NCBI GenBank assembly: GCA_025357945.1 | Contig: JANYLJ010000003.1 | Coordinates: 50,014-114,013, forward strand | Direction: 5' to 3' | Source of the DNA: Gemmatimonadota bacterium | GTDB taxonomy: Bacteria > Gemmatimonadota > Gemmatimonadetes > Gemmatimonadales > GWC2-71-9 | Length of the DNA stretch: 64,000 nucleotides | Shown here: positions 46,014 to 56,547 of the stretch, piece after piece | How positions within the stretch are numbered: position 1 is the first letter of the stretch | Layout: every line of letters starts with the position of its first letter | Notes under the pieces: generated by a model | Database searches by the model: none | What the model saw: the letters and a program-made list of their open reading frames with translations, nothing else | What the model was told of the DNA's origin: nothing | Position numbers and translations under genes: made by a program

Positions 46014-47492
46014 CTACGGCCTGCTCAACTCGACAACCACGCTGTCAATCGCCGCGATCATCCGCGCCCCGCTGAGTGTGTGGTGATTCGCGATCACCGA
46101 AAACACCAGTGTGCTCCCATCGGATCGCTCGAAGTAGCCGCTCAGCGCGTTGACTCCGCTGATCGACCCGGTCTTGGCGTGGACGGCGGTGGCAGCGGGT
46201 GTGCCGGCGAACCGATCCCGGAGCGTGCCTGGCTTGCCGCTCTGTGGCAGGCCGGCGTTGATCGCGGCGAAATTGGCGTGCCTGCGTGCGAATGTCAGCA
46301 GCTTGGTGAAGGCGAGCGGCGACACGAAGTTGTTGGTCGCGAGGCCGGAGCCATCCTGCAGTGAAAACTCGGTGGAATCGATTGCCACAGAATCGATCAG
46401 GAAGCGGCGCTCGACGGCGCGACCCTCGGCCCAGGATCCTGCCGTGCCGTAGCGCCTGCCGAGCTGCTTGAGTGTCATCTCGGCGAACCAGTTCTGCGAC
46501 GGCGAGAGGATCGAGTACAACCAGTCCTTGAATGGGCGCGAACGCACCTCGGCGAGCGGCGACGTGGTTCGTGCCGCGCGATAGGTGAAGGAGTCCACGG
46601 TGGCGCGGGTGTTGCCGCGTACCAGAATACCGACGGCAGCAAGCTCGCGACGGAATGCCAGTGCGGCATACCGGTTGGGATCCATCACCGCGGCCGATTC
46701 GTTGCGCGGCGGCGACCCCGCCGGGAGCGCTCCGGTCGCCAGGTATCCGAGCCCATCCGTCGCGCGGACAATGTCGAACGTGCGCGGCGACCCGCGGGCG
46801 CCGACCTCGGCGCGGTTCTCGATCCGGAACGCACCGACATCGGGTGTGAGCGTGAGCTGTGCCGCCGCGCCGACGGAATCGCCGGCCACTTCGCGGAAAT
46901 CCACCGAGTTGTCGTTGAAGCCAAGCCCGGACACCGGTGCCGCGTACCACCAGCCGAGGTCGTAGTTCTCCCAGCCCGGATGGATGACCTGCGGGTCGAA
47001 CCAGGACCCGTCACCCACGACGTCGCCGGCGACGACTCGCACGCCACGATCGCGCAGCTGTTGCGCCAGGTCGTGCAGCTTGGCCGCGGGATTGTTGTCG
47101 CAGACGCCGGTCTTGGTGGTGTCGGCATCGTAGCAGCGTTTGGAGAAGGTCGGATCGCCACGCCCGTACAGCAACAGGTCACCTTGGAGCACGCCGTTCA
47201 CCACCGGGCCCGAACCGTACGCCGACGTGGCCACCGTGAACGCGGGGCCGAGGAGGGCATTGGCAACGATGCCGACGACCAGCTTGGTGTTGCTCGCCGG
47301 GATGAAGAGCCGGTCGGCGTTGCGACCGTAGAGGAGGTGGCCGTCGAGGTCGGTGACGGCGACGCCCCAGAGCAGGTGCTCAAGCCCGGGACCATCCAGC
47401 CGCCGGGCGAGTCGTTCGGCAAGTGTCTGGCCATGCGCCGGACGCCACAGCGCGAGGAGCAACCCGAAGAGCGATGCCAGCGACTTAGTCAT
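46014..47492 (-). CDS. dacB: D-alanyl-D-alanine carboxypeptidase/endopeptidase (PBP4)
   Basis: A 492-residue exported S13 peptidase. Signal peptide to about residue 21 (PAHGQ). Active site IPASNTK with Ser67 and Lys70; second motif SQN in SPSQNWFAEM; KTG in HAKTGSISGVNALSG. The long insertion between motifs is typical of the family. It trims or opens peptidoglycan cross-links in the periplasm. Its ATG overlaps the permease stop by eight bases. Confidence 0.93.
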   Translation of the reverse strand: MTKSLASLFGLLLALWRPAHGQTLAERLARRLDGPGLEHLLWGVAVTDLDGHLLYGRNADRLFIPASNTKLVVGIVANALLGPAFTVATSAYGSGPVVNGVLQGDLLLYGRGDPTFSKRCYDADTTKTGVCDNNPAAKLHDLAQQLRDRGVRVVAGDVVGDGSWFDPQVIHPGWENYDLGWWYAAPVSGLGFNDNSVDFREVAGDSVGAAAQLTLTPDVGAFRIENRAEVGARGSPRTFDIVRATDGLGYLATGALPAGSPPRNESAAVMDPNRYAALAFRRELAAVGILVRGNTRATVDSFTYRAARTTSPLAEVRSRPFKDWLYSILSPSQNWFAEMTLKQLGRRYGTAGSWAEGRAVERRFLIDSVAIDSTEFSLQDGSGLATNNFVSPLAFTKLLTFARRHANFAAINAGLPQSGKPGTLRDRFAGTPAATAVHAKTGSISGVNALSGYFERSDGSTLVFSVIANHHTLSGARMIAAIDSVVVELSRP

Positions 47493-48405
47493 AGGCGACC
47501 CGGGGATCTGCCGCAGCGTAGCAGAGATCCGTGACGAGGTTGGCAATCACGAACACCAGCGACAGAAAGAGGATGCTGCCCTGAATCGCTGGCAGGTCAC
47601 GCTTGTCGATCGCCGTGAGGACGTAGCGACCCACGCCGGGCCAGGAAAAGATCGTTTCGGTCAGGATCGATCCGGTAAGATACGCACCAAAGTCGAGGCC
47701 GATCACGGTGATGATCGGGAGCAGGGCGTTCCGCAACGCGTGACGCAGCACGACGGCCCGCTCCGTCACTCCCTTCGACCGGGCGGTGCGCACCAGGTCG
47801 CTCTGCAGCGATTCCTGCATGCTCGCCCGGGTCATCCGGGCCAGCATGGCGATGGAGCGCATGCCGAGCGTCGCTGCCGGGAGGATCAGGAAGATGGCGC
47901 CGCCATATCCGGACGGTGGTAGCACGCGCAGCACCACCGCGAAGAGGAGGATCAGCAGCAGGCCCACCCAGTACACCGGAAACGAGATGCCGAGGTAGGC
48001 CGCGAGGGTGCCGATCCGGTCGGCGAACGATCCCGGTTCAATCGCACCCAGAATGCCGATCAGCAGTCCGAGGACGATCGCGATGCTCATCGCCGCGGTG
48101 GCCAGCTTGAGCGTGGCCGGGAAGCGCTGGATCAGCTCGCGTGCGATCGGGCGGTGGGTGATGTAGCTGCGGCCGAGATGGCCGGTGGCGACGTCGGCGA
48201 CGTAGTGACCGAAGCGGAGGTAGAGCGGGTCGTCGAGGTGGAGCTCGGTGCGCACGCGCGTGATCGCGGCGCTGTCGGCCCGCTCGCCGAGGATCGCGGT
48301 GACCGGATCGCCCGGGGCCAGCGACAACAACGCAAAGGTGATCGCGAGGACGCCGAGCAAGGTGGGGATCAGTAACGCGAGCCGCAGGGCAACGTAGCGG
48401 ATCAT
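47485..48405 (-). CDS. ABC transporter permease (DppB/OppB type)
   Basis: A 306-residue permease with six helices. RYVALRLALLIPTLLGVLA is the typical N-terminus; ADSAAITRVRTELHLDDPLY and GHLGRSYITHRPIARELI belong to the DppB family. The EAA-like loop is SDLVRTARSKGVTERAVVLR. Only this permease and a binding protein are present; no DppC or ATPase lies nearby. ATG overlaps the binding-protein stop. Confidence 0.92.
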   Translation of the reverse strand: MIRYVALRLALLIPTLLGVLAITFALLSLAPGDPVTAILGERADSAAITRVRTELHLDDPLYLRFGHYVADVATGHLGRSYITHRPIARELIQRFPATLKLATAAMSIAIVLGLLIGILGAIEPGSFADRIGTLAAYLGISFPVYWVGLLLILLFAVVLRVLPPSGYGGAIFLILPAATLGMRSIAMLARMTRASMQESLQSDLVRTARSKGVTERAVVLRHALRNALLPIITVIGLDFGAYLTGSILTETIFSWPGVGRYVLTAIDKRDLPAIQGSILFLSLVFVIANLVTDLCYAAADPRVAYD

Positions 48406-49931
48406 GGCACCGTCGACACGCCGGTCCAGCGCTGTCCGGTGAACACCAGCGGGTAGCTCCAGCCGCGCACGTCGGGACGCATTGCCCACATGTCGGTCGG
48501 GAACCAGCAGAAGATCCACGGCGCCAGGTCGAATACCCGCGCGTCGATCCGCCGCAGCAGCTGCACTTTCTCGTTGGAATCGGTCGTCGTGCGGGTGCGG
48601 ACGAGCAACGAGTCGAGCACCGCTTCCTTCAGGAAGGCGTAGTTGCCGCCGGTGCCGGCGTTGCTGGAGTGAAAGAGCGGGTAGGTGAAGTTTTCGCCGT
48701 CGGGGTAGTCGGCGTACCAGTCGGCGAGGAAGAGATCGGCCTTGCCACTGCGTGCCGCCGCGCGCGCGGTCGCCGCGTCGCGCTCGACGATATCGATCGT
48801 GATACCCACCTTCTCGAGGTCGGCCTGGATCGCCTGGGCGATCCGGGCAAATTCCGCCCGGGGCGACCGCCAGAGTTCAAAATGGAGGTCGTCGGCATGG
48901 CCCGCCTCGCGGAGCAGCTTGCGGGCAAGATCGGGATCGTAGGCGTACCGGGGGCGCGTCGCGTCATACCCGTCGAGCCCCGGTGGAATGCTTCCCGCGG
49001 CGAGGGTGCCGCGGTTGTGCATCACCCGCTCGAGAATGGCCGGGATGTTGACGGCGTGATTGAGCGCCTGGCGGATGCGGACATCGGCCAGCGGGCCACG
49101 TCGCGTGTTGATCGCCACATACCACGCCCGGATCGCCGTGCGTTGCTGAAGTTCCGCCCGGTGGGTGCCTTGCCAACGTTCGGTTTCGCCGCCGGGAATT
49201 TCCACGACGGAGAGGCGGCCCGATTCGTATTCGGCACCCTGCGTGAAGACTTCCGGGATGATGCGTACCCGGAGCGTGTCGGCCAACGCGGGGCCGCGCC
49301 AGTAGTGCTCGTTGCGCGCGAACACGAGCAGGTCGTCGTGCGACCACGAGACGAACTGCCACGGTCCGCTGCCGATCGGTGCTTCGCCGAAGTCGTCGGG
49401 CACCGGCGTCGGCACGATCGCGGCGACCGGCATGGCCAGGAGCTTGGGGAAGATGTTGAGCGGGCGTGTCAGCGTGAAGGCGATGGTGGAGTCGTTGATG
49501 GTCCGGAAGCCGCGCAAGTCCGGCGCGCCCGAGTCCACCACGGCGGCGGCACCATCGATCGGCAACAGCGGCCAGACGCGACCGCCTTGCTTGCCCATCC
49601 GCAACGCGCGGCGCAGCGAGCCGTAGATCGCGGCGACATCGACCGCGGCACCGTTGTGAAATGTCACGCCACGGCGCAGCCGGAAGGTCCATGTCATCCC
49701 GTTGGTCGAGGCCGACCAGCCGGTGGCGAGACCGGGGACCAGACGACCCTCGGTATCGAATTCCGTCAGGTTGTCGAACAGGAGTGTCACTGCTTCGCCG
49801 GTTGGGACGTCTGTTGAGAGGGCCGGGTCGAGCGACCGCGGGTCACTGTTCCAGTAGTACTTGAGACCGGCTGGAATGCCGCTACGGCATGCCAAAAGGA
49901 GCAAAATCAGCAGGATAGCTGAGCGGCGCAT
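48402..49931 (-). CDS. Peptide/nickel-type ABC transporter substrate-binding lipoprotein
   Basis: A 509-residue family 5 binding protein. Lipobox LLAC gives Cys15. SDPRSLDPALSTDVPTGEAV and VTFHNGAAVDVAAIYGSL are the usual blocks, with IGSGPWQFVSWSHDDLLVFA and PRYAYDPDLARKLLREAG later. Such proteins bind oligopeptides in the periplasm. Placed before a permease and a PBP4 gene, peptidoglycan peptides are a plausible ligand (inference). Divergent from the BamA-like gene at 59 bases. Confidence 0.92.
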   Translation of the reverse strand: MRRSAILLILLLLACRSGIPAGLKYYWNSDPRSLDPALSTDVPTGEAVTLLFDNLTEFDTEGRLVPGLATGWSASTNGMTWTFRLRRGVTFHNGAAVDVAAIYGSLRRALRMGKQGGRVWPLLPIDGAAAVVDSGAPDLRGFRTINDSTIAFTLTRPLNIFPKLLAMPVAAIVPTPVPDDFGEAPIGSGPWQFVSWSHDDLLVFARNEHYWRGPALADTLRVRIIPEVFTQGAEYESGRLSVVEIPGGETERWQGTHRAELQQRTAIRAWYVAINTRRGPLADVRIRQALNHAVNIPAILERVMHNRGTLAAGSIPPGLDGYDATRPRYAYDPDLARKLLREAGHADDLHFELWRSPRAEFARIAQAIQADLEKVGITIDIVERDAATARAAARSGKADLFLADWYADYPDGENFTYPLFHSSNAGTGGNYAFLKEAVLDSLLVRTRTTTDSNEKVQLLRRIDARVFDLAPWIFCWFPTDMWAMRPDVRGWSYPLVFTGQRWTGVSTVP

Positions 49932-49990
49932 CAGGCTCCGGCGGGCGGCGACAGGTTGGCGTAACCCCTTCAAGAAACCAGATTTACAGG

Positions 49991-52141
49991 ATGTGGTCAA
50001 TCGCGACACCCGGGAAGTGGCGGGCGGTATCCGATCGTCGGTGGCTGGCGGGGCTTGTTGGCGTCGCGATTGTCGCGTTACACCCATTGGCCGCGCGGCC
50101 GCAGTTCGTCCCGCTGGTCGTTCGCGGCGTGTCGTTCACGGGGAACCACGCCGTCGAAGCCGACGTCCTCGCCGCCTCGATCGTCACGACGCAGTCGGCG
50201 TTCTTCCAGAGCAATGGTGTTGCCAGAACGCTGACCTTCGGGCAGCTCGGCGACAAGCGGATGTTCAACGAAACCGAATTCGTTGGCGACGTCTACCGGG
50301 TGCGGATCGTCTACATCCTGAGCGGCTATCCGGACGCGAAGGTCGACACCACGGTGAAGCGGACGCCTGGCGCGGTGCGTGTCACCTTTCACATTACCGA
50401 GGGCACGCCGGTCCGGTTGCAGAACGTCGATGTTGTCGGGCTCGATTCCGTCGCGAACGCCTGGCAGGTCCGCCTCGACCTCCCAATCGCGGCCGGCGAT
50501 GTCGCGTCGGACTACAAGCTGCACGAGACCCGCGACACGATCGAGTCGCGCCTGCGAAACCGTGGCTATCCGGCCGCGACCGTGGACTTCGTCGAACAGG
50601 AACACGGACCCACCGAGAATGCCCGGTTCGAGGTGCACACCGGCGGCTACTCGCGGTTCGGACCGATCACGGTGCGGGGCCCGCTCGGCACGGACGCCGG
50701 GTTCGTGGCGTCGCTGATCGCGGCGCGCCCGGGCGACGAATTCCGGATGAACCAGATCACCCAGTCGCAGCGGACGCTCTACACGTCGGATCTCTTCCGC
50801 TTCGCGACCGTGAGCATCGACAGCACCTGGTACAACACCAGGCCTGGCGTGGTGCCCCTGACGGTCGTCGTGTTGCCGAGCGCCGGCCATCAGGCCCGGG
50901 CGTCGGTCGGCTATGGCACCGATGCTTGCTTCCGGGCCGGCCTGGGATGGACCGCCCGCAACTTCCCGGGAACCGGCCTCGTGTTCGACGTCACCGGCCA
51001 GTTGTCCAAGATCGGTGTGGGCGATCCGCTCGGCCTGGGGTTCGAGAAGACGGTCTGCGCGCAGTTGCAAGATGATTCGGTCGGGTCCCGGGTCGCTAAC
51101 TACGGCGTCAACGCGTCGCTTCGGCGTAACGCCTTTCTGTCACCGAACAACTCGGCGGTGCTGTCGATTTTCGCGACCCGACACAGCGAGTTCGAGGTCT
51201 ACTTGCGCGAAGAGGTCGGCGCGTCGTTCTCCGTCACGCACAACACCGCGGCCAACGTCCCGATCACATTGAGCTACCGGATCGCCGACGGTACCACCAG
51301 CGCCAACCCGGCCTCGTTCTGCGCCTTCTTCAACACCTGCGAGCCGTCCGCCATTGCGGCGCTGCGGCAACGCCGGCTGCAGGGAACGCTGAGCCTGAGC
51401 GTCCAGCGAACGCGCGTCAACAATCCGCTCGACCCGTATCGTGGCTCGATCCTGACCGCCTCGGTGACCACGTCGTCGCGGTTCCTCGGCTCGTCGGCGT
51501 CGCAACAGTTCACCCGTTTCATCGGTGATGCGTCGGGCTTTCTTCCGGTCTCGCGCGGCATCGTGCTCGCCGGGCACCTGCGCGCCGGCATCATCATGGC
51601 GCCGGTGACGGACATCGGACAGGAAAGCGGCAATTTCGTGCCGCCCGACCAGCGGTTCTACGCCGGCGGCGCGAACGATGTGCGCGGCTACGACCAGAAC
51701 CAGCTCGGCCCACTCGTCTACGTGATTCCGACCGACTCCATTCGGCATCTCACGGCGCCAGCCCCGCACGACAGCTTCCCATCGAGTGCGGCCCGTGTTG
51801 CGCCGACGGGCGGAACCCGGGTGGTGAACGCGAACGTTGAATTGCGAATGCCGACGCCGTTCTTCGCCGGCCGCCTGCGATTCGCGGCGTTCGTGGATGC
51901 GGGCGCGCTGTGGAATGCTGGCGGCCAGGCACCGCTGCGCATCACGCCGGGCGTGGGACTGCGCTACACCTCGCCCCTCGGACCGATCCGCTTCGACGTG
52001 GGTTACAACAGGTACGACTTGCAATCCGGCCCGCTGTACGAGATCAACGCCGATGGCACGCTGAAGCCGTTGCTGACGGATTTCCTCAAGGAACGCACCC
52101 GGAGCTGGACGCTGCACTTCTCGATCGGACAGGCGTTCTGA
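49991..52141 (+). CDS. BamA/TamA family outer-membrane protein
   Basis: A 716-residue Omp85 protein. A signal sequence (about 15-36, GLVGVAIVALHPLAARPQ) is followed by about three POTRA-like domains (40-310: VRGVSFTGNHAVEADVLAAS, GVVPLTVVVLPSAGHQA) and a C-terminal beta-barrel with the conserved RFYAGGANDVRGY loop and a final Phe strand (HFSIGQAF). The start is not supported by a clear ribosome site. Its stop overlaps the tamB ATG (TGATG), so it is likely the TamA partner. Confidence 0.88.
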   Translation: MWSIATPGKWRAVSDRRWLAGLVGVAIVALHPLAARPQFVPLVVRGVSFTGNHAVEADVLAASIVTTQSAFFQSNGVARTLTFGQLGDKRMFNETEFVGDVYRVRIVYILSGYPDAKVDTTVKRTPGAVRVTFHITEGTPVRLQNVDVVGLDSVANAWQVRLDLPIAAGDVASDYKLHETRDTIESRLRNRGYPAATVDFVEQEHGPTENARFEVHTGGYSRFGPITVRGPLGTDAGFVASLIAARPGDEFRMNQITQSQRTLYTSDLFRFATVSIDSTWYNTRPGVVPLTVVVLPSAGHQARASVGYGTDACFRAGLGWTARNFPGTGLVFDVTGQLSKIGVGDPLGLGFEKTVCAQLQDDSVGSRVANYGVNASLRRNAFLSPNNSAVLSIFATRHSEFEVYLREEVGASFSVTHNTAANVPITLSYRIADGTTSANPASFCAFFNTCEPSAIAALRQRRLQGTLSLSVQRTRVNNPLDPYRGSILTASVTTSSRFLGSSASQQFTRFIGDASGFLPVSRGIVLAGHLRAGIIMAPVTDIGQESGNFVPPDQRFYAGGANDVRGYDQNQLGPLVYVIPTDSIRHLTAPAPHDSFPSSAARVAPTGGTRVVNANVELRMPTPFFAGRLRFAAFVDAGALWNAGGQAPLRITPGVGLRYTSPLGPIRFDVGYNRYDLQSGPLYEINADGTLKPLLTDFLKERTRSWTLHFSIGQAF

Positions 52142-55100
52142 TGCGGGTAGTCCGCCGGATCATCGCGGCGCTCCTCCTGACCGTCGTGCTCCTCCTGCCG
52201 ACCGTGATCGGCACGGTGGCGGCCATTGTGTTTACGCCGCCCGGACACGCGCTGCTGGCACGGATCGCCACGCAGTGGATCACGCGCGCGGTGGCGGGTG
52301 GGGTGGAAATCGGCGAGGTGCGGGGAAACATCTGGCGGCAGATCGAACTCGACCGGGTGGTGATTCGCGATTCGGCCGGTGGCATCATCCTGAGCAGCCC
52401 GCATATCGCGGCGAGCTACGTCCTGCCCGAGTTGCTTTCGCATCATCTGGTATTCACCAACGTGCGAGTCGACTCGCTGGTGCTGCACCTGGTGCGACTC
52501 CGCGCCGGTCGGTGGAATTACGAACAGGTGTTCCATCTCGGGGAAGGGCCGGCCGACGGCAAGCCGCCGCCGACCGTGGCGTTCAACAACCTGCAAGTGT
52601 CCGATGGGTACGTCCGGATCGACGTGCCGACAACTCCCGGCGCGCCGCACCAGCCAGCGTCGCGCCACGCGCGCCTGCCGAGCCGGCCCCGCATCGACAC
52701 GACCGCCGACGGCGCGGTCCGGGTGTACACCTTCGGCGACCTCAACACGACGATCCGGCTGCTCCGCATTGCCACGCCGAAGCGCGAGCCGATTCTCGCC
52801 GACATCGCGGCGATGCGCACGACGCTCAGCGATCCCCGGCTCACGATCACCCAGTTGGCCGGGCAAATCGTCACCGCCAACAACACCCTGCGATTCACGT
52901 TCGACAGCGCGTCGCTGCCGTCGTCGCGACTGGTCGGCGACGGAACCGTTCGCTGGCCGCACGACACCATCCTGGCCGACTTCACGTTCGACGCGCCGCG
53001 TGTCGCACTGCGGGACCTGTGGTGGATCCAGCCCGATCTTCCGGACTGGCAGGGGAAGGGCCATATCATCGCCAAGTCTTTCGGTGGATCGCGCACCGAC
53101 TACAAACTCGACAATCTCGTCCTGGGCACCGGCGCGACCGGTGTGACCGGCCGGGTGACCCTGCAGGTCGAGAGCATGCGCGGGCTCGGCATGCGTGACC
53201 TGGACATGGAGCTTCGCAACGCACCGATTGACGTGCTGCGACCATTTCTCGACACGCTGCCGGTGTCGGGCGCGCTCACCGGCCACCTCCTGGCCGACGG
53301 ATTCCTCGACGCGCTCTGGCTCGGTGGTGACATGGTGTTTGCCGACGCGCTGGTGCGCGGCGCGCCGACGTCGCATCTCCGCCCGGACGGCACGGTTCAC
53401 TTCGGCGGCCAGGCCGGTGCGGTGTTTCAGCAGTTCCGGCTTAGCCAGTCGACGGTCGCGCTCGGCACCGTGCACCGCCTGGTACCGTCGGTGCTGGTGA
53501 CGGGCGAGCTCCGCCTCACGGGAGAGCTCAACGGTCCCTGGCAGGACGCCGATTTTCTCGGCACGGTCGAGCATGCCGCGCCGGACGCCGCGGTGTCGCG
53601 GCTGATTGGTCGCGTGCGGCTGGATACCCGGACCACCGTGCTTGGCCTCGCCCTCGATGCCGACTTCGACCAGCTCTCGTTCGACGCGCTCCGCTCCGGC
53701 TATCCGGGCCTCCGGTCACGGGGCGGGTTGACCGGCCACGTCGTCGCCAACGGGACCCTCGACGCGCTCGACGTCAGTGCGAATCTGACCGGAGAGATCG
53801 GCACCATCACGGCAACCGGGCGGGTCAAGGTCAACGCGCCGAACTACGGCGCCGATTCACTCGTCGTGGTCATGCAGCGACTTGACCTGCAGGCCGTGAC
53901 CGACAGCGGCATGTCCACGGCGCTCAACGGGCGGGTGACAGTACAGGGCACCCTCGATTCGGGTGTGCCGCCCCGAGGCACCCTGAACATTGCGCTCGAC
54001 CGCTCGCGCTTCGGGGGTGCCACGGTGGACGCAGTCATCGGCAGCGTGCGGGCCGATCATGGCCTGCTGATGGTCGACACCGCGACGGTGACCTGGAGTG
54101 CCGGTCGGGTCGATGCCCACGGGACGCTCGGTTGGGCGGCGCCGGATTCCGGCACGTTGACGCTGGCGGCGACGGCAACGTCGCTCGCACCGTTCGATTC
54201 GCTGCTGCGCGCGATCACCGGCCTGACCGCGGACACGCTCCATCCCCACGTTTTCGATGGTCAGGCGCGGGCGTCGTTGCTGGTGCTTGGATCGGTCGCC
54301 GCGCCAACCATTTCGGGTACCGTCAACGGCCGGGACCTGATCATCGACGGCTGGCACGCGAGCGCCCTGAACGCGACCCTCCGCGCCGACTCGCTTGGGC
54401 GGCGCGGGCTGGCGATCGAGGCCAACATGGACACGGTGGGCGCCGGGGTGCACGTGGCGGACAAGGTGCACCTGCGCGCAAGCGGCAGACCGGATTCGCT
54501 GCGCGTCGCCGGCAGCGTCGACATGGTCGCGCTGAATGGCAGCGGCGGCGGCACCTGGACGACAGGCGCCAAGGGGTCGACGATCCAACTCGATTCCGTG
54601 TCGCTCAACTTTCCGCACCAGGGCTGGCGCCTGGCCAGACCCGCCCGGATGTCGCTCGCCGGCGGGCAGCTCGCCTTCGCCGATACGCTCCGACTGCTGA
54701 GTGTCGACGGCAGCGGCGAGGTGCGGGTGAGCGGGACCACACCAGGCGACACGCCCGGAAAACTTGATGCCAACATCAAGGGACTCGACCTGCTCGACGT
54801 ATTCGGCGTCCTGCAACGCGACTCGACCGCGCTCGACGGCTGGGCGTCGCTCGAGTTACACCTGGCCGGCACGCGTGGCGCCCCGGCATTCAACGGCCAG
54901 GCGTCGGTGATCGGCCCGGTGATCGGCGACATCCACGCGCCGGCGATACTGGCGACCTTCGACTATGCCAGCCAGCGGCTCACGTCCAACGTGGCCTTGT
55001 GGCAGACCGGCCAGCGGGTGCTCGACGCCAGCGTCTCGCTGCCGCTCGATCTCGCGCTCGCCAGTCGCGTGACGCGAAAGATCGGCGGTGAGCTGCAGAT

Positions 55101-56547
55101 CAGCGCGGTCGCAGATTCGGTGGACATGTTGATCCTGAGCGCGCTGATCCCGTCGATCGCGAACCCGACCGGCCGGCTCAGTCTCGATCTCAAGGGCACC
55201 GGCACGTGGGACGCGCCGCAGTTGCAGGGCGCGTTCGCGATCCGGCAGGGCGCCGTGACCATTCCGTCGCTCGGCAATGTTCGCTACACACCGATCAACG
55301 GCCGCGCCCGGTTCGTCGCAGATTCGATGGTCATCGACTCGATGATGATCGGCACGGACGACAATGGCCTGCGCGTCAACGGCGGCATGCGCTTCGCCCG
55401 GCTGACGCAACCGACCCTCGGGCTGCAGCTGGCTGCGACCTCGTTCCTCGCCATCGACGTCCCGGGCTACATGACGGTAAGCGCGACCGGGAACGTGCGG
55501 ATCACCGGTCCGTTGCTGCAGCCGGTCATGACCGGCGAAGACGTCACCCTCGACAAGAGCGTCATCTACTTCACCGACCTGCTCACCAAGAATGTGGTCA
55601 ACCTCGACGACCCCCAGTATGCCGGCCTGATCGACACCACCGTGCTGCGGCGGCGCGGGCTCCACAACCAGTTCTCGAACCGCTTCCTCGATTCGCTCCG
55701 CATCGACGGCTTGCAGGTCCACCTCGGCAACGAAGTATGGCTGCGCTCGGCACAGGCCAACATCCAGCTGGACGGCGATGTCACGGTCGACAAGGACCAC
55801 AAGGTGTACGGCGTGACCGGCGTGCTCAACGTGCCGCGCGGGATATACACGTTGCAAGTCGGCCCCCTCAATCGTGACTTCATCGTCGATCAGGGGTCGA
55901 TTCACTACTACGGTACACCAGATCTCAACGCCGACCTGGGCATCCAGGCGCACCACCAGGTTCGCACCGTGGATGGTGATGACTTCAACGTGGTGGCCTC
56001 GATCACCGGAACCATCCGGGTGCCGAAGGTTGCCTTGACGGCTCCGGGGCGAAACTTGTCCGAACGCGACCTGGCATCGTATGTCCTCTTCGGCCGCTCG
56101 GAATTCCAGGTGGCGGGTGCCCAGCAGTCGGTCGATGTCTACGGCAGCCTGATCACAACCGCCCTCGGCCTGGTCTCGAGCGCCTTCTCGCAATCGGTGG
56201 TCAGCGGCGGGTCCAAAGTCGGACTCAGCACACTGACAATCCGTCCCGGCGCGGTCTCGGGAGCGGTCACCTCCGGTTCTTCCTTGACCCAAATTGCCGC
56301 GGGGTTCCAGTTCGGGAGTCGCTGGTTTGTGACCTTCGACGCCGGCTTCTGTTTCGGCCAGGCCGCCCAGAATTTCCAGAAGCGGAATTTTGGCGCGTCG
56401 CTCGAATACCGGATTTCCACCGAGTTCCGGCTCCAGGCCGCCGCCGAGCCGGTGCAAAGCTGCGTCACCAACCGCGCCGCCGACGTGTTCACCACCCTCA
56501 ACCGCTACCAGCTGGGCGGCAACCTGCTCTGGAAACGGGACTACTGA
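52141..56547 (+). CDS. tamB: Translocation and assembly module protein TamB
   Basis: A 1468-residue AsmA-like bridge protein. One N-terminal anchor helix (about 8-28: IAALLLTVVLLLPTVIG) is followed by a periplasmic beta-taco of many short strands. The C-terminal DUF490 domain shows VNLDDPQYAGLIDTT, KVYGVTGVLNVPRGIYTLQV and LTAPGRNLSERDLASYVLFG. It begins within the BamA-like gene stop. TamB proteins help insert outer-membrane proteins and move phospholipids. The downstream lipid kinase begins directly at its stop codon. Confidence 0.93.
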   Translation: MRVVRRIIAALLLTVVLLLPTVIGTVAAIVFTPPGHALLARIATQWITRAVAGGVEIGEVRGNIWRQIELDRVVIRDSAGGIILSSPHIAASYVLPELLSHHLVFTNVRVDSLVLHLVRLRAGRWNYEQVFHLGEGPADGKPPPTVAFNNLQVSDGYVRIDVPTTPGAPHQPASRHARLPSRPRIDTTADGAVRVYTFGDLNTTIRLLRIATPKREPILADIAAMRTTLSDPRLTITQLAGQIVTANNTLRFTFDSASLPSSRLVGDGTVRWPHDTILADFTFDAPRVALRDLWWIQPDLPDWQGKGHIIAKSFGGSRTDYKLDNLVLGTGATGVTGRVTLQVESMRGLGMRDLDMELRNAPIDVLRPFLDTLPVSGALTGHLLADGFLDALWLGGDMVFADALVRGAPTSHLRPDGTVHFGGQAGAVFQQFRLSQSTVALGTVHRLVPSVLVTGELRLTGELNGPWQDADFLGTVEHAAPDAAVSRLIGRVRLDTRTTVLGLALDADFDQLSFDALRSGYPGLRSRGGLTGHVVANGTLDALDVSANLTGEIGTITATGRVKVNAPNYGADSLVVVMQRLDLQAVTDSGMSTALNGRVTVQGTLDSGVPPRGTLNIALDRSRFGGATVDAVIGSVRADHGLLMVDTATVTWSAGRVDAHGTLGWAAPDSGTLTLAATATSLAPFDSLLRAITGLTADTLHPHVFDGQARASLLVLGSVAAPTISGTVNGRDLIIDGWHASALNATLRADSLGRRGLAIEANMDTVGAGVHVADKVHLRASGRPDSLRVAGSVDMVALNGSGGGTWTTGAKGSTIQLDSVSLNFPHQGWRLARPARMSLAGGQLAFADTLRLLSVDGSGEVRVSGTTPGDTPGKLDANIKGLDLLDVFGVLQRDSTALDGWASLELHLAGTRGAPAFNGQASVIGPVIGDIHAPAILATFDYASQRLTSNVALWQTGQRVLDASVSLPLDLALASRVTRKIGGELQISAVADSVDMLILSALIPSIANPTGRLSLDLKGTGTWDAPQLQGAFAIRQGAVTIPSLGNVRYTPINGRARFVADSMVIDSMMIGTDDNGLRVNGGMRFARLTQPTLGLQLAATSFLAIDVPGYMTVSATGNVRITGPLLQPVMTGEDVTLDKSVIYFTDLLTKNVVNLDDPQYAGLIDTTVLRRRGLHNQFSNRFLDSLRIDGLQVHLGNEVWLRSAQANIQLDGDVTVDKDHKVYGVTGVLNVPRGIYTLQVGPLNRDFIVDQGSIHYYGTPDLNADLGIQAHHQVRTVDGDDFNVVASITGTIRVPKVALTAPGRNLSERDLASYVLFGRSEFQVAGAQQSVDVYGSLITTALGLVSSAFSQSVVSGGSKVGLSTLTIRPGAVSGAVTSGSSLTQIAAGFQFGSRWFVTFDAGFCFGQAAQNFQKRNFGASLEYRISTEFRLQAAAEPVQSCVTNRAADVFTTLNRYQLGGNLLWKRDY

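Noticed and set aside
52003..53574. 523-residue minus-strand open frame
   Set aside because: Antisense to tamB; no motif; same-strand coding evidence for tamB is strong.
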